The position numbers and the translations under genes were made by a program. The notes below the pieces were generated by a model. That model made no database searches. It saw nothing but the letters and a program-made list of their open reading frames with translations, and was not told the origin of the DNA. Of a stretch of DNA of 64,000 nucleotides, positions 1 through 9,845 are shown piece by piece (the first letter of the stretch is position 1; every line of letters starts with the position of its first letter). This DNA is from Bacteroidetes bacterium GWF2_35_48 (GTDB taxonomy: Bacteria; Bacteroidota; Bacteroidia; Bacteroidales; GWF2-35-48): contig MEOG01000126.1 of NCBI GenBank assembly GCA_001769125.1, positions 1-64,000 of the forward strand, read 5' to 3'.

Positions 1-127
1 CACGCGTTCGTTCTACAAAAGGCTTAATGGTTCATGCCTTCGGTAGGATAGCCGCCGCGTTTATTTATTTAATCTTTAACTCTTAATTCGCATTAATAAT
101 AAAAAGTAAAATCAGTGTTTTATAAAT
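1..127. other. Unassigned AT-rich left edge
   Basis: No convincing coding region is visible. The first 55 bases are richer in GC than what follows and contain a small inverted repeat (AAGGC ... GCCTT), so they may be the end of a dispersed repeat cut by the window edge. Confidence 0.3.
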
Positions 128-168
128 GCTAAAAAAAGAGGCTGCAATCAGCAGCCTCTTTTTTTAGC
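128..168. terminator. Bidirectional hairpin terminator downstream of the C25 protease gene
   Basis: An 18-bp perfect stem (GCTAAAAAAAGAGGCTGC and its complement) closes on a 5-nt loop AATCA. The A/T runs at the base supply a U-tract on either strand. It begins immediately beyond the stop codon (170-172) of the minus-strand gene, so it most likely ends that transcript. Confidence 0.8.
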
Positions 169-169
169 A

Positions 170-3100
170 TTATTTTACAAGTAGTATCTTTTCTGTTTTA
201 ATTTTTTCTCCGGTATAAAGTCTGATAAAATAAACTCCGGGTTCAGCGTTGTGCATGTCAATTTTGTTAGATAAAGAAACAGTTTGATTTGTGTAAATTA
301 TTTTTCCCACAACATCAGAAATTTCAATTTTATCTATTAATGAATTCATTTCAACAAATAAATTTCCTTTACTTGGGTTCGGATAAATTGCATAAATAAA
401 TGAAACAATATTGCTCACAGATGTTCCAACGCCAATCGTAACGGGTTGTGTAGTCATGCAACCGTTAGCATCAAAAACAATTACAGAATATTCTCCTCCT
501 GTAAGACCTGAAATATCAGGAGTTGTCGCGCCGTTACTCCAGTAATACGTATAAGGTGGTGTTCCACCGCTTGCAGTAACAGAAGCGGTTCCATCATTCA
601 TTCCGGGGGCTGTTTCGTCTGTTGATGTTACGATAGCAGATGGCGAGGATATTGTAATCAAATCATCATTGATTAAAGTGTCAGAACCTCCTGCATTGGA
701 TACAATCAGCGTTACCGAAAAAATTCCGTTTGCATCGTAATTTACAACAGGATTCTGATCTGTACTTGTTGCCGGAGTTCCTCCTTCAAAAATCCAGTAC
801 CATGATGTTGGCGTCATTGTGCTTAAATCAGTAAATGCTATTTGTGTACCCTGACACGTTGAGATGGTGCTTGCAGTAAAGTTTGCAACTGGTACAGCCT
901 GATATCCGTTTACGGTTATGCTTGTAATATTTTCGCAATAACCGTCATTAATTGTAACAGAATAAGTGCCGGGATAAAGATCTGTAGCTGTTGCTGTTAT
1001 TTGATTTCCGGCATTACTGTCCCATAAATATGTGTATGTTCCATTACCTCCGGTTGCATTCACAGATGCTGTTCCGTCATTGTTACCGATTGCGGCATCA
1101 GTGCTGGTTGTACTTGCAGTGATTGCAGGATTTACTGTAATCAGCAAAGTATTTGAGTAAACAACAGGGCAAGAACCGTTACTGATTTCTGCTCTGAAAT
1201 AAGTTGTTGCTGTTGGCGCACCAGTTATTATATCCATTGTGGCTCCCGGAATATCATTCCAATTTGAACCATCATCAGATGCCTGCCATTGAATAGTTCC
1301 TGTATAACCTGAAAGACTTATCGTGCCAACATCACCCAGACATATTATTTCATAAGGAGTACTTGCTGTTCCTGCAACAGGTTCTGCATCTACTGTAACA
1401 ACAACTGTATTTGAAACAGCATCATTACAAGTTCCTGAAGATATTACTGCGCGGAAGTAAGTGCTTGAAGTAAGTACATCACTTGCGAATGTTGCATTTG
1501 TCGCACCGGAAATATCATTCCATATTATTCCATCAGGTGAATCCTGCCACTGTATTGCGCCACTTTGACCCGTAATGTTCAGATTTGTTGATCCGCTTCC
1601 GCAAAAAATAGTTTCAGAAGATGTAATAGTTCCGGCAACAGGAGCGGGATCTACAGTTATTTGTACTACATTGGAACTGTGACTCGGACAGGTTCCCAAA
1701 GAAACAACAGCTCTATAAAAAATAGCATTAATAAGGTTAGGTGTATTATATGTGCTGCTTGTTGCGCCTGATAAATTTACCCAGCTTGTTGATCCGTTTG
1801 GAGAAAATTGCCATTGTATATTTCCTGTATAACCTGCAAGATTCAAGGTTGCAGAAGTACTACTGCATATTGGATTGGCAACAGCTTCTGCTACACCAGC
1901 TAAAGCTGTAGGCATAATTTCCACCATTACAGAATTTGAATATACAACAGTACAAATGCCGGATGAGATTTCTGCTCTGAAATAATTTGTAGAAGTTAGC
2001 GCAGCAGTAGTAAAAGGAACACTGGTTGCTCCGGTAATGCTTGTCCATGTATTTCCATCTTCTGATGATTGCCACTGTACCAAACCGGAATGTCCAGATA
2101 AATTCAATGTTGTTGTATTGCCTCCACAAATACTTAGTGGATTCCCACTTGCTGTACCTGCAACCGCGGGCTGGTCTATTGTAATGTAAATTTCATTGGA
2201 ATATACATCGGGACATACGCCATAAGCCAATTTTGCTCTGAAATAAACAGGTGCAGATAAATTAGCTGTAGTATAAGTTGCAGTATTTTCTCCGCTACCG
2301 CCTGTTACATTTATCCACGTAATTCCATCAGATGACTCTTCCCATTGAATAGTTCCCGTGTAATTATCAAGAGTGATAATTGCATTCGATCCATTGCATA
2401 AGGATGTTGCATCAGTCGTTGCTGTGCCTCCAACAGGACCTGGCGTAACGCTTATCATCACAACATTTGAATTTGCGGGAGTGCAAACGCCTGAACTTAC
2501 AACTGCCCTGTAATATTCGGTTACGCTTAAAGGTTCTGTAGTGTAGGAATCCATTGTTGCGCCGGGAATATCAAACCAACCTGTTACTCCATCAGAAGAA
2601 ACCTGCCATTGAATAAAACCTGCGTATCCGCTTAAATTAATAGCTACTTCTCCAAGTGTACAAACAGAATTTGAAGAAGCAGTGGCAGTCCCTGCAATAG
2701 CAGTGCCTGAAACAATTATTTCTATTACGTTGGAATAAACATCAGGACAAGTACCTAAAGATAATTTGGCTCTGTAAGAAATATTTGCAGAAAGGGTAGG
2801 AGTAGTATAGCTTGAAGTGTTTGCGCCACTTCCTCCCGTTACATTTATCCACGTAATACCATCGGATGATTCTTCCCACTGAATTGTTCCTGTATTTCCT
2901 GACAAATTAATGTTGGTAACAGAACCTTCACAAAGTTCATTTGCATCAGATACTGCGATTCCGGCTATCGGCCCTGCTGTTACATTAATAGTTATTGTAT
3001 TTGAATTTAAACTTGTACAACCTTCTGAAGAAAGAACAGCGCGGTAATAGCTTGTTACAGTTAAAGGATTTGTTGTATATTGATCTGAATTTGCTCCGGT

Positions 3101-6100
3101 AATATCAGTCCAACCTGTAATTCCGTTTGCAGATTCCTGCCATTGTATATTTCCTGTAGAACCCGTTAAAGAAAGAACAGAAAATTCTCCGGTACAAAGA
3201 TCTGTAGACGATGCAGATGCCGTTCCACTAACAGGTTCGGGGTTTACAACAATCATCAGTTCATTTGAAAATGCATCAGGACAGGGACTCAATGTGAGCT
3301 TTGTTCTGAACCATGTTGTTTGTGTAAGATTAAAAGCATAGTATGTTGCAAGTGTTCCTTGAAAGCCTGTGATATCTGTCCATATTGAACCGTCTGTAGA
3401 ACGTTGCCAGCGTATAGTTCCAGTATGACCACTTACAGTTAAAGTTACATTTGAACCGGAGCAAACAGGATTATTATTAGCAGTAACAGTTCCTCCAACA
3501 GCAGCAGGATTTATTGTGATGCTGACTGTATTTGAAATAACAGTACCACAAGTTCCGCTTGATACGATTGCTCTGTAAAATGTATTTGCAGATAATGCAT
3601 CTGTTGTATATGCATCACTGGTAGCTCCTGTTCCTGTTGTAACATTATTCCATACTCCTCCTGTTATAGAATCTTGCCATTGAATAGTGCCTGTATAACC
3701 AGTTAGCAAAATGGTTGATGTTAAACCTGTACAAACAGATGTTGGGTTTGCAGAGGCAGTCCCTGATATTGGAGAATCAAGCACAATAATTTCAACAGAA
3801 TTTGAATTTTCGGATGAGCAAGCACCGTTTGTTACTACAGCTCTGAAAAAGATATTGCTGCTTAAAGCATTTGTTGTATATGAATCAAAAGTTGCGCCGC
3901 TGATATCCGTCCAACCTGTTGTTCCGTCTGCTGATTGCTGCCATTGTATAATTCCGGTATTTCCGGTTAATGTTAATTCAGTTGAATTTCCTGAACATAA
4001 TGCTGTCGGATTAGCCGAAGCTGTACCTGCAACAGATAAAGGAAAAACATTTATTTGTATAATATTTGAGTAAACATCATCACATGTGCCTTCAGAAAGT
4101 TTTGCCCGATAATAAATTGTATTAGATAACGTGGATGAAGTATAGCTTGCAGTTGTAGCACCAGAGCCACCGATAACATTAATCCAGGCATTTATTCCGT
4201 CCGCGGATTGTTCCCATTGAATTGATCCTGTATATCCGGTAAGTACCAAATTACTTGTTTCTCCTGAACATAAGGAAGCAGGTGTTGCAGTTGCAGTTCC
4301 TCCAACTGGTCCGGGTGTTACAGTAACACTTATTACATTAGAATATTCTTCAGGGCAACCGCTTGCTGTAAGATGTGCTCTGAAATAACTTGTAGCTGCA
4401 AGAGCAGATATCGTGTAAGATGCAGTAGTTGCTCCTGTTATATCTGTCCAGCCTGTTGTTCCATCTGCTGATTGTTGCCATTGAATATCTCCGTTTGAGC
4501 CTGTAAGTGTTAATGTGCTCGTGTTTCCACTGCATATAGCTGTTGGAGATGCGCTTGCTGTTCCTGCAACAACGCCGTTTGTAATAATAGCATTTGCCGT
4601 AACTCTTTCACTTATACAATCCGGAAGTTTTACTTCCCAGTCATAAAAATAATAATACCTGTTGGTAAGATTAGGATATTGTGAAGTCCCGGCACTTGTA
4701 ATGCTTACAATGTCTGTCAGCGTGTAAGGAAAAGTAACTCCTGCATCATTTCTGTATAAATTTATGTTGCCGGATCCTACAAGTTTATGACCTGTTCCGG
4801 GAGGAACTTCAAAATCAAGTGTTACACGACTTACGCCGTTGGCCGCTGTAAATATTACGGAGTCAAGCGTTAGACCTGCGCTGTTTCTGAGAGATATTTT
4901 TCTGGTCGCGGTTGTAGTTCCTGCATTTATTTCAACCGATACTAATTTGAATGTGGTTAATGCATCGAAGGTAAGAAACCCTTCTGCTGTATTATTGAAT
5001 AATTGACCATTTGTGTTGCTTTGAGTGTTTCCAACATTTTGTGAAGCCTGTTCTTCATGATTCTCTACATAAAAGGGCGTTGTAATACTTAATGCAGGAG
5101 TGGTAAATGAAGTGCCGCTTACGAGAGAAGTGCCTCCTGTGGCAACATCGTACCAGTATAATGTTCCGGATCCTGTTGCTGTAATAGTAACAGTGCCTGG
5201 ACCGCATCTTGTAGCATCATTAGCTAAAGGAGCAGCCGGAAGGTCTATAGTAATAAGGTCGGTATGCACAATCTGATTGCTTCCATATTGATTGGATGCA
5301 GTAAGTGTTACAGTAAATGTCCCGCTTATTGTATATGTATGAACCGGGCTTTGTTCTGTTGATGTTGTTCCGTCACCAAAGTCCCATAACCATTCCGTAG
5401 GATTGCCTGCTGACATATCTGTAAAATTAATGATGCCAATACAGTTACTTGTTTCGTTTTGTGTAAATTCAGGAATAGGTGCTTCTGTATTGCCAATGAC
5501 TGTAATAGTATAATCTTCCACTTCTCCCCAACTGGATGTATCGCAGGGAGTAGCATTCGGACCGTTTTCAGTATCGTGCAGACGGATTCTCATAATAACA
5601 TTTCCGGATGTTGCATTTGCAGGTGGAGTAATGTTTGCAGTGAAAGGACCAAGTCCGATTGTAGAAGTGAACACATTTTCATCTGCATCGTCGAAATCGC
5701 TGTCATTGTTCCAGTCAATCCATATTAATACCTGATCCGCCTGATAGGGGCTTCCTGCTGTTACTGTAATAGAATGAGGCGCATCAATTGTCATACTCGT
5801 TGAAAGATTCGTGTAGTCGGCATAACCCAAACTGGCTGTGGTATTATTAATTGAGCCCACAGTAACATTGGAAATATACTCACCATTTGTTGCCGATGAT
5901 CCTGCATCACAAAATTGAATCGGTGCAACCGTTATGTAATCAATTTTAGCAACAGAATCGAAGCCAAATGCATTTGTAGCTTTCAGAGTAACCATATATG
6001 TTCCTTCTGTTAAATAGGAGATGCCGCTTGGATTCTGATCCGTACTGACTGCTGGATTTCCTCCTTCAAAAGTCCATTGCCAGGATGTCGGTACATTTGT

Positions 6101-8545
6101 TGAGAGGTCTGTAAAATTAATGTTCCCTCCAACTGTGATATTTGTTTCACTTGCAATAAAATCAGCAACAGGAGGTGTTGTAACGGGGTTTACTGTAATA
6201 TATCCGTATTTTGTTTCTGTGTCATTACCCGCACTGTTTGATACATATAATGTAACATCGTAAACTCCGGCAGTATTATACACAATTGAAGGATTTTGTG
6301 CTGTACTTGAAGATGGAGTTCCTCCCGGTAAAGTCCACAACCAAGCAGCAGGATTATCTGTTGAAAGGTCTGTGAAATTAATAGTAGTGCCTGCTGTAAC
6401 AATTGTCTGATCTGCTGCAAAATTCGCTGTAGGAGCAACATCGGCAGCAACAATATCAACAGTTCCAATATATGGAGACCTGTTTTGTTTTGTAATAACA
6501 ATGTCTGCTGTACCTGCTGTTGTAAATGCAGGAAATGTAAGCGTTACATTTGTATTTGTTCCGGTGTATATTGAATTCAGCAATACATTATTTTGAGAAA
6601 TGGCAACGTATGCATACTGTTCAGTAGTTACAGACAGTGTCGTTTGTCCAAGTTGAATATCATTATAATTAGCCGTGAGAGCAGGAGGAACACCAAAATA
6701 ATTCATAATAGAAGGATCTCCCATCAGGTGGTATATTTCCCAGTAATAGTTCGCCATACCGTCTCCAGCTTCAGTAACGGCAAGGTTTCCTGCCATCATC
6801 ATTTGAGCGTTGGTAATATACCATTCGCTGAAAGGTTCTCCAAGATCGTGGAAGGCTCTGTCATAAGCTCCATATAGGCTTAGGGTATGAGCAGGAGGAG
6901 GATTGGAAATAGCCTTGGCACCAACTCCCCAGTGATAATCTTCATCCCAGTAAGAGTAATTTGATCCTCCAATATAACCCACAGCACCACCATTTGCTTT
7001 TCTTAAAACTGCTTCACCAAAGCAGGCTGGATCGTTAAATGTATTAGATTGGCAACAATTTCCAACCATAAGACCATATTTGTTCGCATTGGTCATATTG
7101 GGTACATCAGAAGTAATAAAACTGGGATTAGCCCATCCTTCGGAGCTGCAATGCGCTGTGTAATTTGCAAACGCAACACCCGTGTTGAAATCTGCCTTAA
7201 TTGCTGCAACGCTTGCCGGTAAATCTGATTCAGGATATAAATATTCATAATTTGTAATGCCATGCGCAGAATTAAAATAATTATTAATGCCGTATAGTAA
7301 TTGTCCATTCCCATGTATAGTAGAAAATCCACTGGGGTCTCCACCTTCCTGATCAACTCCGGCAACGAGCAAAATATTTTTCAAATAAGAAGGATCAGGC
7401 ATTGTGTATTGTTCATACATAAGAGTTTTATCTATTTGTGGCTGTAATTGCGCTGTGGATGTTGCCGACCAGCGCCCGTAATAAATTTCTGGAAGAAAGT
7501 CCCCTGTGTATTCACAATAATACAAGTCGGTTTTATGAGTTGCAGTAGTCCCGCTAAATGTTGGGATTTGCGCTACATCGCCCACTAATAAAACAAACGT
7601 AGGAGCAGGATCCGATGCCGTTGCATTGTCGTAAAAACTTTTTATATAGGCTTTTATTGTAGTAGTCGTAGTACCAACACTTGCTTGATCGGTATACCCT
7701 GTAATTACATTAAATCCTTTTCTTGTTTTCCATTGAATGAATGATTGCAATTGTGTTTCAAACATTCTGTTAGCAACAATGATGTATTTAATAGGGTAGG
7801 TCGTAATCTGATCTTTTGCCGGATTCGGAGAATAATTTAAAAAATTGCTGTTAAATTTTTCAAAAAATGGAGAATATGCTTTACTTTTTTTCTCATTTGA
7901 TAAAGCTAAATCAGCATCAGTAAAGCTTATTTCAACAATCATATTATTATAAACTTTTAATTCCCTTTTAACCGGATTGTAACTGAAAGGATTAATGCTT
8001 AATCTACCAATTCGTGTTTCTCTCATATAGCCAAGTTCTGCTATTTTCGCCATTGGCTCTGTTGAAAATTGATCCGTTGAATAATAAGTTTCATCGTATT
8101 GAAAAATAATATCAGCAGGATCCGTGCTTTTGGAATAGGACGGCTGCACAGGATATAACTGATTGCTTACTCCTTCATCCAATAAATATATAATTTCTTC
8201 ATCGAAACTGATTACATTCACGTTAACACTTGCTCCGTGAGGAATTTCAATTAATTTGTTATACATCGGCAGATCTGCTTTTCCAATATTTTGCTTATTG
8301 GAATTGTAACCTTCAATTAACAACAAACTATAACTGTTGCTGTTCTTTTGCTTTGTCTGAAGCTGCAAAGCAGAGATACTATTTTTTAATGTAAGTCCTG
8401 TATTGGATTTACTCAAAATACTTAAACCATTTTCATTCGTTCCAAGGTTGATGTTATAATTCTGCGACATTACCCACGCAGGAAGTGTAAGAACCAGTAA
8501 GGACAGGATAACAAATAATTTCATAAATTTTCTCATAATTTTCAA
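170..8545 (-). CDS. Gingipain-type C25 cysteine protease with PKD and Ig-like modules and T9SS type A C-terminal domain
   Basis: A 2791-residue secreted multidomain protein. Residues 1-27 form a signal peptide. A peptidase C25 (gingipain) domain spans about residues 245-620. It shows the catalytic pattern AHCSSEGW (His465) and GNCCQSNTF (Cys497/Cys498), with a His-to-second-Cys spacing of 33 as in RgpB, followed by PCFGE-like sequence (PACFGEAV). Two PKD domains follow, then a GEVEDYTIT module, another PKD, an Ig-like T9SS module, and about 13 consecutive modules of ~88 residues (about 1328-2475). Each of these carries the core GTA...C...L.G..G.IQWQ.S.DG..W.DI.GAT...Y.T..L....YFRA. SprB-like, PKD and SprB-like modules come next. 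The C-terminal ~75 residues (YPNPSKG... to KILLVK) are a type A sorting domain, predicting export through T9SS and attachment to the cell surface. The lysine-rich N-terminus fits the chosen start. Whether it is an active protease is inferred from motifs only. Confidence 0.93.
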   Translation of the reverse strand: MKIMRKFMKLFVILSLLVLTLPAWVMSQNYNINLGTNENGLSILSKSNTGLTLKNSISALQLQTKQKNSNSYSLLLIEGYNSNKQNIGKADLPMYNKLIEIPHGASVNVNVISFDEEIIYLLDEGVSNQLYPVQPSYSKSTDPADIIFQYDETYYSTDQFSTEPMAKIAELGYMRETRIGRLSINPFSYNPVKRELKVYNNMIVEISFTDADLALSNEKKSKAYSPFFEKFNSNFLNYSPNPAKDQITTYPIKYIIVANRMFETQLQSFIQWKTRKGFNVITGYTDQASVGTTTTTIKAYIKSFYDNATASDPAPTFVLLVGDVAQIPTFSGTTATHKTDLYYCEYTGDFLPEIYYGRWSATSTAQLQPQIDKTLMYEQYTMPDPSYLKNILLVAGVDQEGGDPSGFSTIHGNGQLLYGINNYFNSAHGITNYEYLYPESDLPASVAAIKADFNTGVAFANYTAHCSSEGWANPSFITSDVPNMTNANKYGLMVGNCCQSNTFNDPACFGEAVLRKANGGAVGYIGGSNYSYWDEDYHWGVGAKAISNPPPAHTLSLYGAYDRAFHDLGEPFSEWYITNAQMMMAGNLAVTEAGDGMANYYWEIYHLMGDPSIMNYFGVPPALTANYNDIQLGQTTLSVTTEQYAYVAISQNNVLLNSIYTGTNTNVTLTFPAFTTAGTADIVITKQNRSPYIGTVDIVAADVAPTANFAADQTIVTAGTTINFTDLSTDNPAAWLWTLPGGTPSSSTAQNPSIVYNTAGVYDVTLYVSNSAGNDTETKYGYITVNPVTTPPVADFIASETNITVGGNINFTDLSTNVPTSWQWTFEGGNPAVSTDQNPSGISYLTEGTYMVTLKATNAFGFDSVAKIDYITVAPIQFCDAGSSATNGEYISNVTVGSINNTTASLGYADYTNLSTSMTIDAPHSITVTAGSPYQADQVLIWIDWNNDSDFDDADENVFTSTIGLGPFTANITPPANATSGNVIMRIRLHDTENGPNATPCDTSSWGEVEDYTITVIGNTEAPIPEFTQNETSNCIGIINFTDMSAGNPTEWLWDFGDGTTSTEQSPVHTYTISGTFTVTLTASNQYGSNQIVHTDLITIDLPAAPLANDATRCGPGTVTITATGSGTLYWYDVATGGTSLVSGTSFTTPALSITTPFYVENHEEQASQNVGNTQSNTNGQLFNNTAEGFLTFDALTTFKLVSVEINAGTTTATRKISLRNSAGLTLDSVIFTAANGVSRVTLDFEVPPGTGHKLVGSGNINLYRNDAGVTFPYTLTDIVSITSAGTSQYPNLTNRYYYFYDWEVKLPDCISERVTANAIITNGVVAGTASASPTAICSGNTSTLTLTGSNGDIQWQQSADGTTGWTDITGATTASYTISALAATSYFRAHLTASGCPEEYSNVISVTVTPGPVGGTATATPASLCSGETSNLVLTGYTGSIQWEQSADGINAWINVIGGSGATTASYTSSTLSNTIYYRAKLSEGTCDDVYSNIIQINVFPLSVAGTASANPTALCSGNSTELTLTGNTGIIQWQQSADGTTGWTDISGATFDSYTTNALSSNIFFRAVVTNGACSSENSNSVEIIVLDSPISGTASANPTSVCTGLTSTILLTGYTGTIQWQDSITGGVWNNVTTGTGATSDAYTTDALSANTFYRAIVSSGTCGTVISNTVSITINPAAVGGTVTANNNPVCSGSNVTLTVSGHTGTIRWQRSTDGSIWTDITGFQGTLATYYAFNLTQTTWFRTKLTLSPCPDAFSNELMIVVNPEPVSGTASASSTDLCTGEFSVLSLTGSTGNIQWQESANGITGWTDITGANSDQYTTNPLTVTSYYRAVLSSEGCTSLNSNTITINVTAGPIAGIAVSDANELCEGSVTNINLSGNTGTIQWEESSDGITWINVTGGSGANTSSYTTPTLSANISYRAKLSLGTCPDVYSNVIEIIVSGTAIAGTATASSNSVCTLGEVAINLSGYAGFIQWQVSSDGVTGWFDIPGATMDSYTTEPLSVTEYYRAVVSSGVCTPANSNVVMISVTPGPVGGTATTDATSLCNGSNAIITLDNYTGTIQWEESSDGITWINVTGGSGENTATYTTANLSAPVYFRAKLAYGVCPDVYSNEIYITIDQPAVAGTASGNPLSICGGNTTTLNLSGHSGLVQWQSSEDGNTWTSITGATSVPFTTAALTSTNYFRAEISSGICTVVYSNSVMVEIMPTALAGVAEAVANPICSSTSATLNLAGYTGNIQWQFSPNGSTSWVNLSGATSSTYNTPNLINAIFYRAVVSLGTCPSHSSNVVQITVDPAPVAGTITSSETIFCGSGSTNLNITGQSGAIQWQDSPDGIIWNDISGATNATFASDVLTSSTYFRAVISSGTCNDAVSNTVVVTVDAEPVAGTASTPYEIICLGDVGTISLSGYTGTIQWQASDDGSNWNDIPGATMDIITGAPTATTYFRAEISNGSCPVVYSNTLLITVNPAITASTTSTDAAIGNNDGTASVNATGGNGTYTYLWDSNAGNQITATATDLYPGTYSVTINDGYCENITSITVNGYQAVPVANFTASTISTCQGTQIAFTDLSTMTPTSWYWIFEGGTPATSTDQNPVVNYDANGIFSVTLIVSNAGGSDTLINDDLITISSPSAIVTSTDETAPGMNDGTASVTASGGTPPYTYYWSNGATTPDISGLTGGEYSVIVFDANGCMTTQPVTIGVGTSVSNIVSFIYAIYPNPSKGNLFVEMNSLIDKIEISDVVGKIIYTNQTVSLSNKIDMHNAEPGVYFIRLYTGEKIKTEKILLVK

Positions 8546-8838
8546 ATTATAATTTTACATATTCGATATAAAACATTTAATACTAAATCGAATTAGACAT
8601 ATTTTAAGTATAGACTTCTTACAATAAAAATTGGTTGCTTATTAATTCTGCTTATTATTAACAATTAGGTTTTTTTTTGTTTACATTAAGATTTAAAGGA
8701 GTTTACATGACATGTGTTTTGTAGCATACTCATTGATAATTTTAATTTTTGTAATATCGGGTAAAATATTCATGCTTTTAATGTAATTCTTGTTACTTCG
8801 TTTTTTCGTTTTCATCAGATTTTTTTTAAGTTTGAAAG
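8546..8838. other. Divergent intergenic region between protease gene and dksA-like gene
   Basis: AT-rich, about 290 bases between two divergent genes, so it should hold both promoters. On the minus strand a sequence close to TAnnTTTG lies about 10 bases upstream of the protease start. I see no RNA gene or strong hairpin here. Confidence 0.4.
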
Positions 8839-9162
8839 ATGAATACAGAAGAAATCAAACAAAAAATTATCGGAGAAATTTTAAAAACAGAAAATTTAAT
8901 AATCGAATACAAAGAGCTTACACTACCTGTTGCTCCTGATGTCGCTATCGGACGAATATCAAGAATGGATGCGATTAATAATAAAAGCGTAACAGAGGCT
9001 TCATTAAGGCAGGCTGAACAAAAATTACAGAGTTTGAAACGGGTTTTATCCATGTACGGAACTCCCGATTTTGGCAGATATCTCAAATGTAAAGCCATAA
9101 TTCCTATAGGGAGAATAATTTTTCGACCTGAAAGTTTGTATTGTGTTAATTGCGCAAAATAA
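8839..9162 (+). CDS. TraR/DksA-like zinc-finger protein, short form
   Basis: A 107-residue protein with a charged, helical N-terminal half and a C-terminal segment resembling the DksA/TraR zinc finger (spacing Cys84 ... Cys102-x2-Cys105, with IPIGRIIFRPES between). Proteins of this family bind the RNA polymerase secondary channel and tune transcription. The first of the four expected cysteines is missing: Tyr occupies residue 81, three before Cys84, so zinc binding may be lost or altered. DksA itself is about 150 residues, so this is a short paralogue-like form. It overlaps the next gene at TAATG, suggesting translational coupling with the methyltransferase. The family call rests on the C-terminal pattern only and is moderately secure. 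Confidence 0.6.
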   Translation: MNTEEIKQKIIGEILKTENLIIEYKELTLPVAPDVAIGRISRMDAINNKSVTEASLRQAEQKLQSLKRVLSMYGTPDFGRYLKCKAIIPIGRIIFRPESLYCVNCAK

Positions 9163-9794
9163 TGCAATCTGAAGACTGCCGCCTGTGTAAAAGTCAAGCA
9201 CCTTTTTTCAATAGTGAAAAGCGAGAATATTTTTTATGTCCGTTTTGTAAGGCAATTTTTGTTGGAAGGCAATATTTACCTAATCAAACTAAAGAAAAAG
9301 AAAGATATTTGGAGCATAATAACAATATATCAGATTCGGGATATCAGAATTTTGTAACACCTGTTGTTAAAGCGATAAGCGAATGTTTTTCATCATCAGC
9401 TTCGGGTCTTGATTATGGAGCAGGAACAGGTCCTGTCGTTGCAAAAATGCTTAGCGACAGCAATTATAAAATTGAATTGTTTGACCCTTTTTTTTATAAT
9501 AATCCCGAATTGCTTGAGAATACTTATGATTTCATTATTTGTTGTGAAGTTGCAGAACACTTTCATTATCCGGAAAAAGAATTTGAATTATTAAGGAAAA
9601 TGCTTAACCCGAATGGAAAACTTTTTTGCCAGACAAGTATTTTTCATGAAAATATTGATTTTAAAAAATGGTACTATAAAAATGATTTCACGCATGTTTT
9701 TTTCTATCAGAAAGAGACTTTTGAATTCATCAAAAAACGCTTTGGTTTCACTGATTGCACAATAAAAGGGAACTTAATTGTTTTATTAAATTAA
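9162..9794 (+). CDS. Class I SAM-dependent methyltransferase with N-terminal zinc ribbon
   Basis: About 210 residues. The N-terminus carries two CxxC pairs (CRLC and, about 20 residues on, CPFC), which look like a small zinc ribbon. The SAM-binding motif I is LDYGAGTGPV, followed by an acidic strand end (ELFDPFF) and the CEVAEHF segment typical of methyltransferase family 11/23 proteins. The ATG at 9162 is chosen because it overlaps the preceding stop as TAATG; a TTG 12 bases upstream is in frame. Similar zinc-ribbon methyltransferases act on small molecules or RNA, but the substrate cannot be read from this sequence. Confidence 0.75.
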   Translation: MQSEDCRLCKSQAPFFNSEKREYFLCPFCKAIFVGRQYLPNQTKEKERYLEHNNNISDSGYQNFVTPVVKAISECFSSSASGLDYGAGTGPVVAKMLSDSNYKIELFDPFFYNNPELLENTYDFIICCEVAEHFHYPEKEFELLRKMLNPNGKLFCQTSIFHENIDFKKWYYKNDFTHVFFYQKETFEFIKKRFGFTDCTIKGNLIVLLN

Positions 9795-9845
9795 AAAAGG
9801 CTACACTAACAAAATTAAATTTTCGTTATTAAAAAAATACAAACT

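Noticed and set aside
1..60. Copy of the CCTGTGAGG element at the left edge
   Set aside because: Only a short AGGATAGCC word is shared, too little to claim homology.
1860..7365. Open frames on both strands inside the C25 protease gene
   Set aside because: They lie within the repeated Ig-like modules, lack family motifs and arise from repetitive codon use; the long minus-strand gene has continuous domains and signals.
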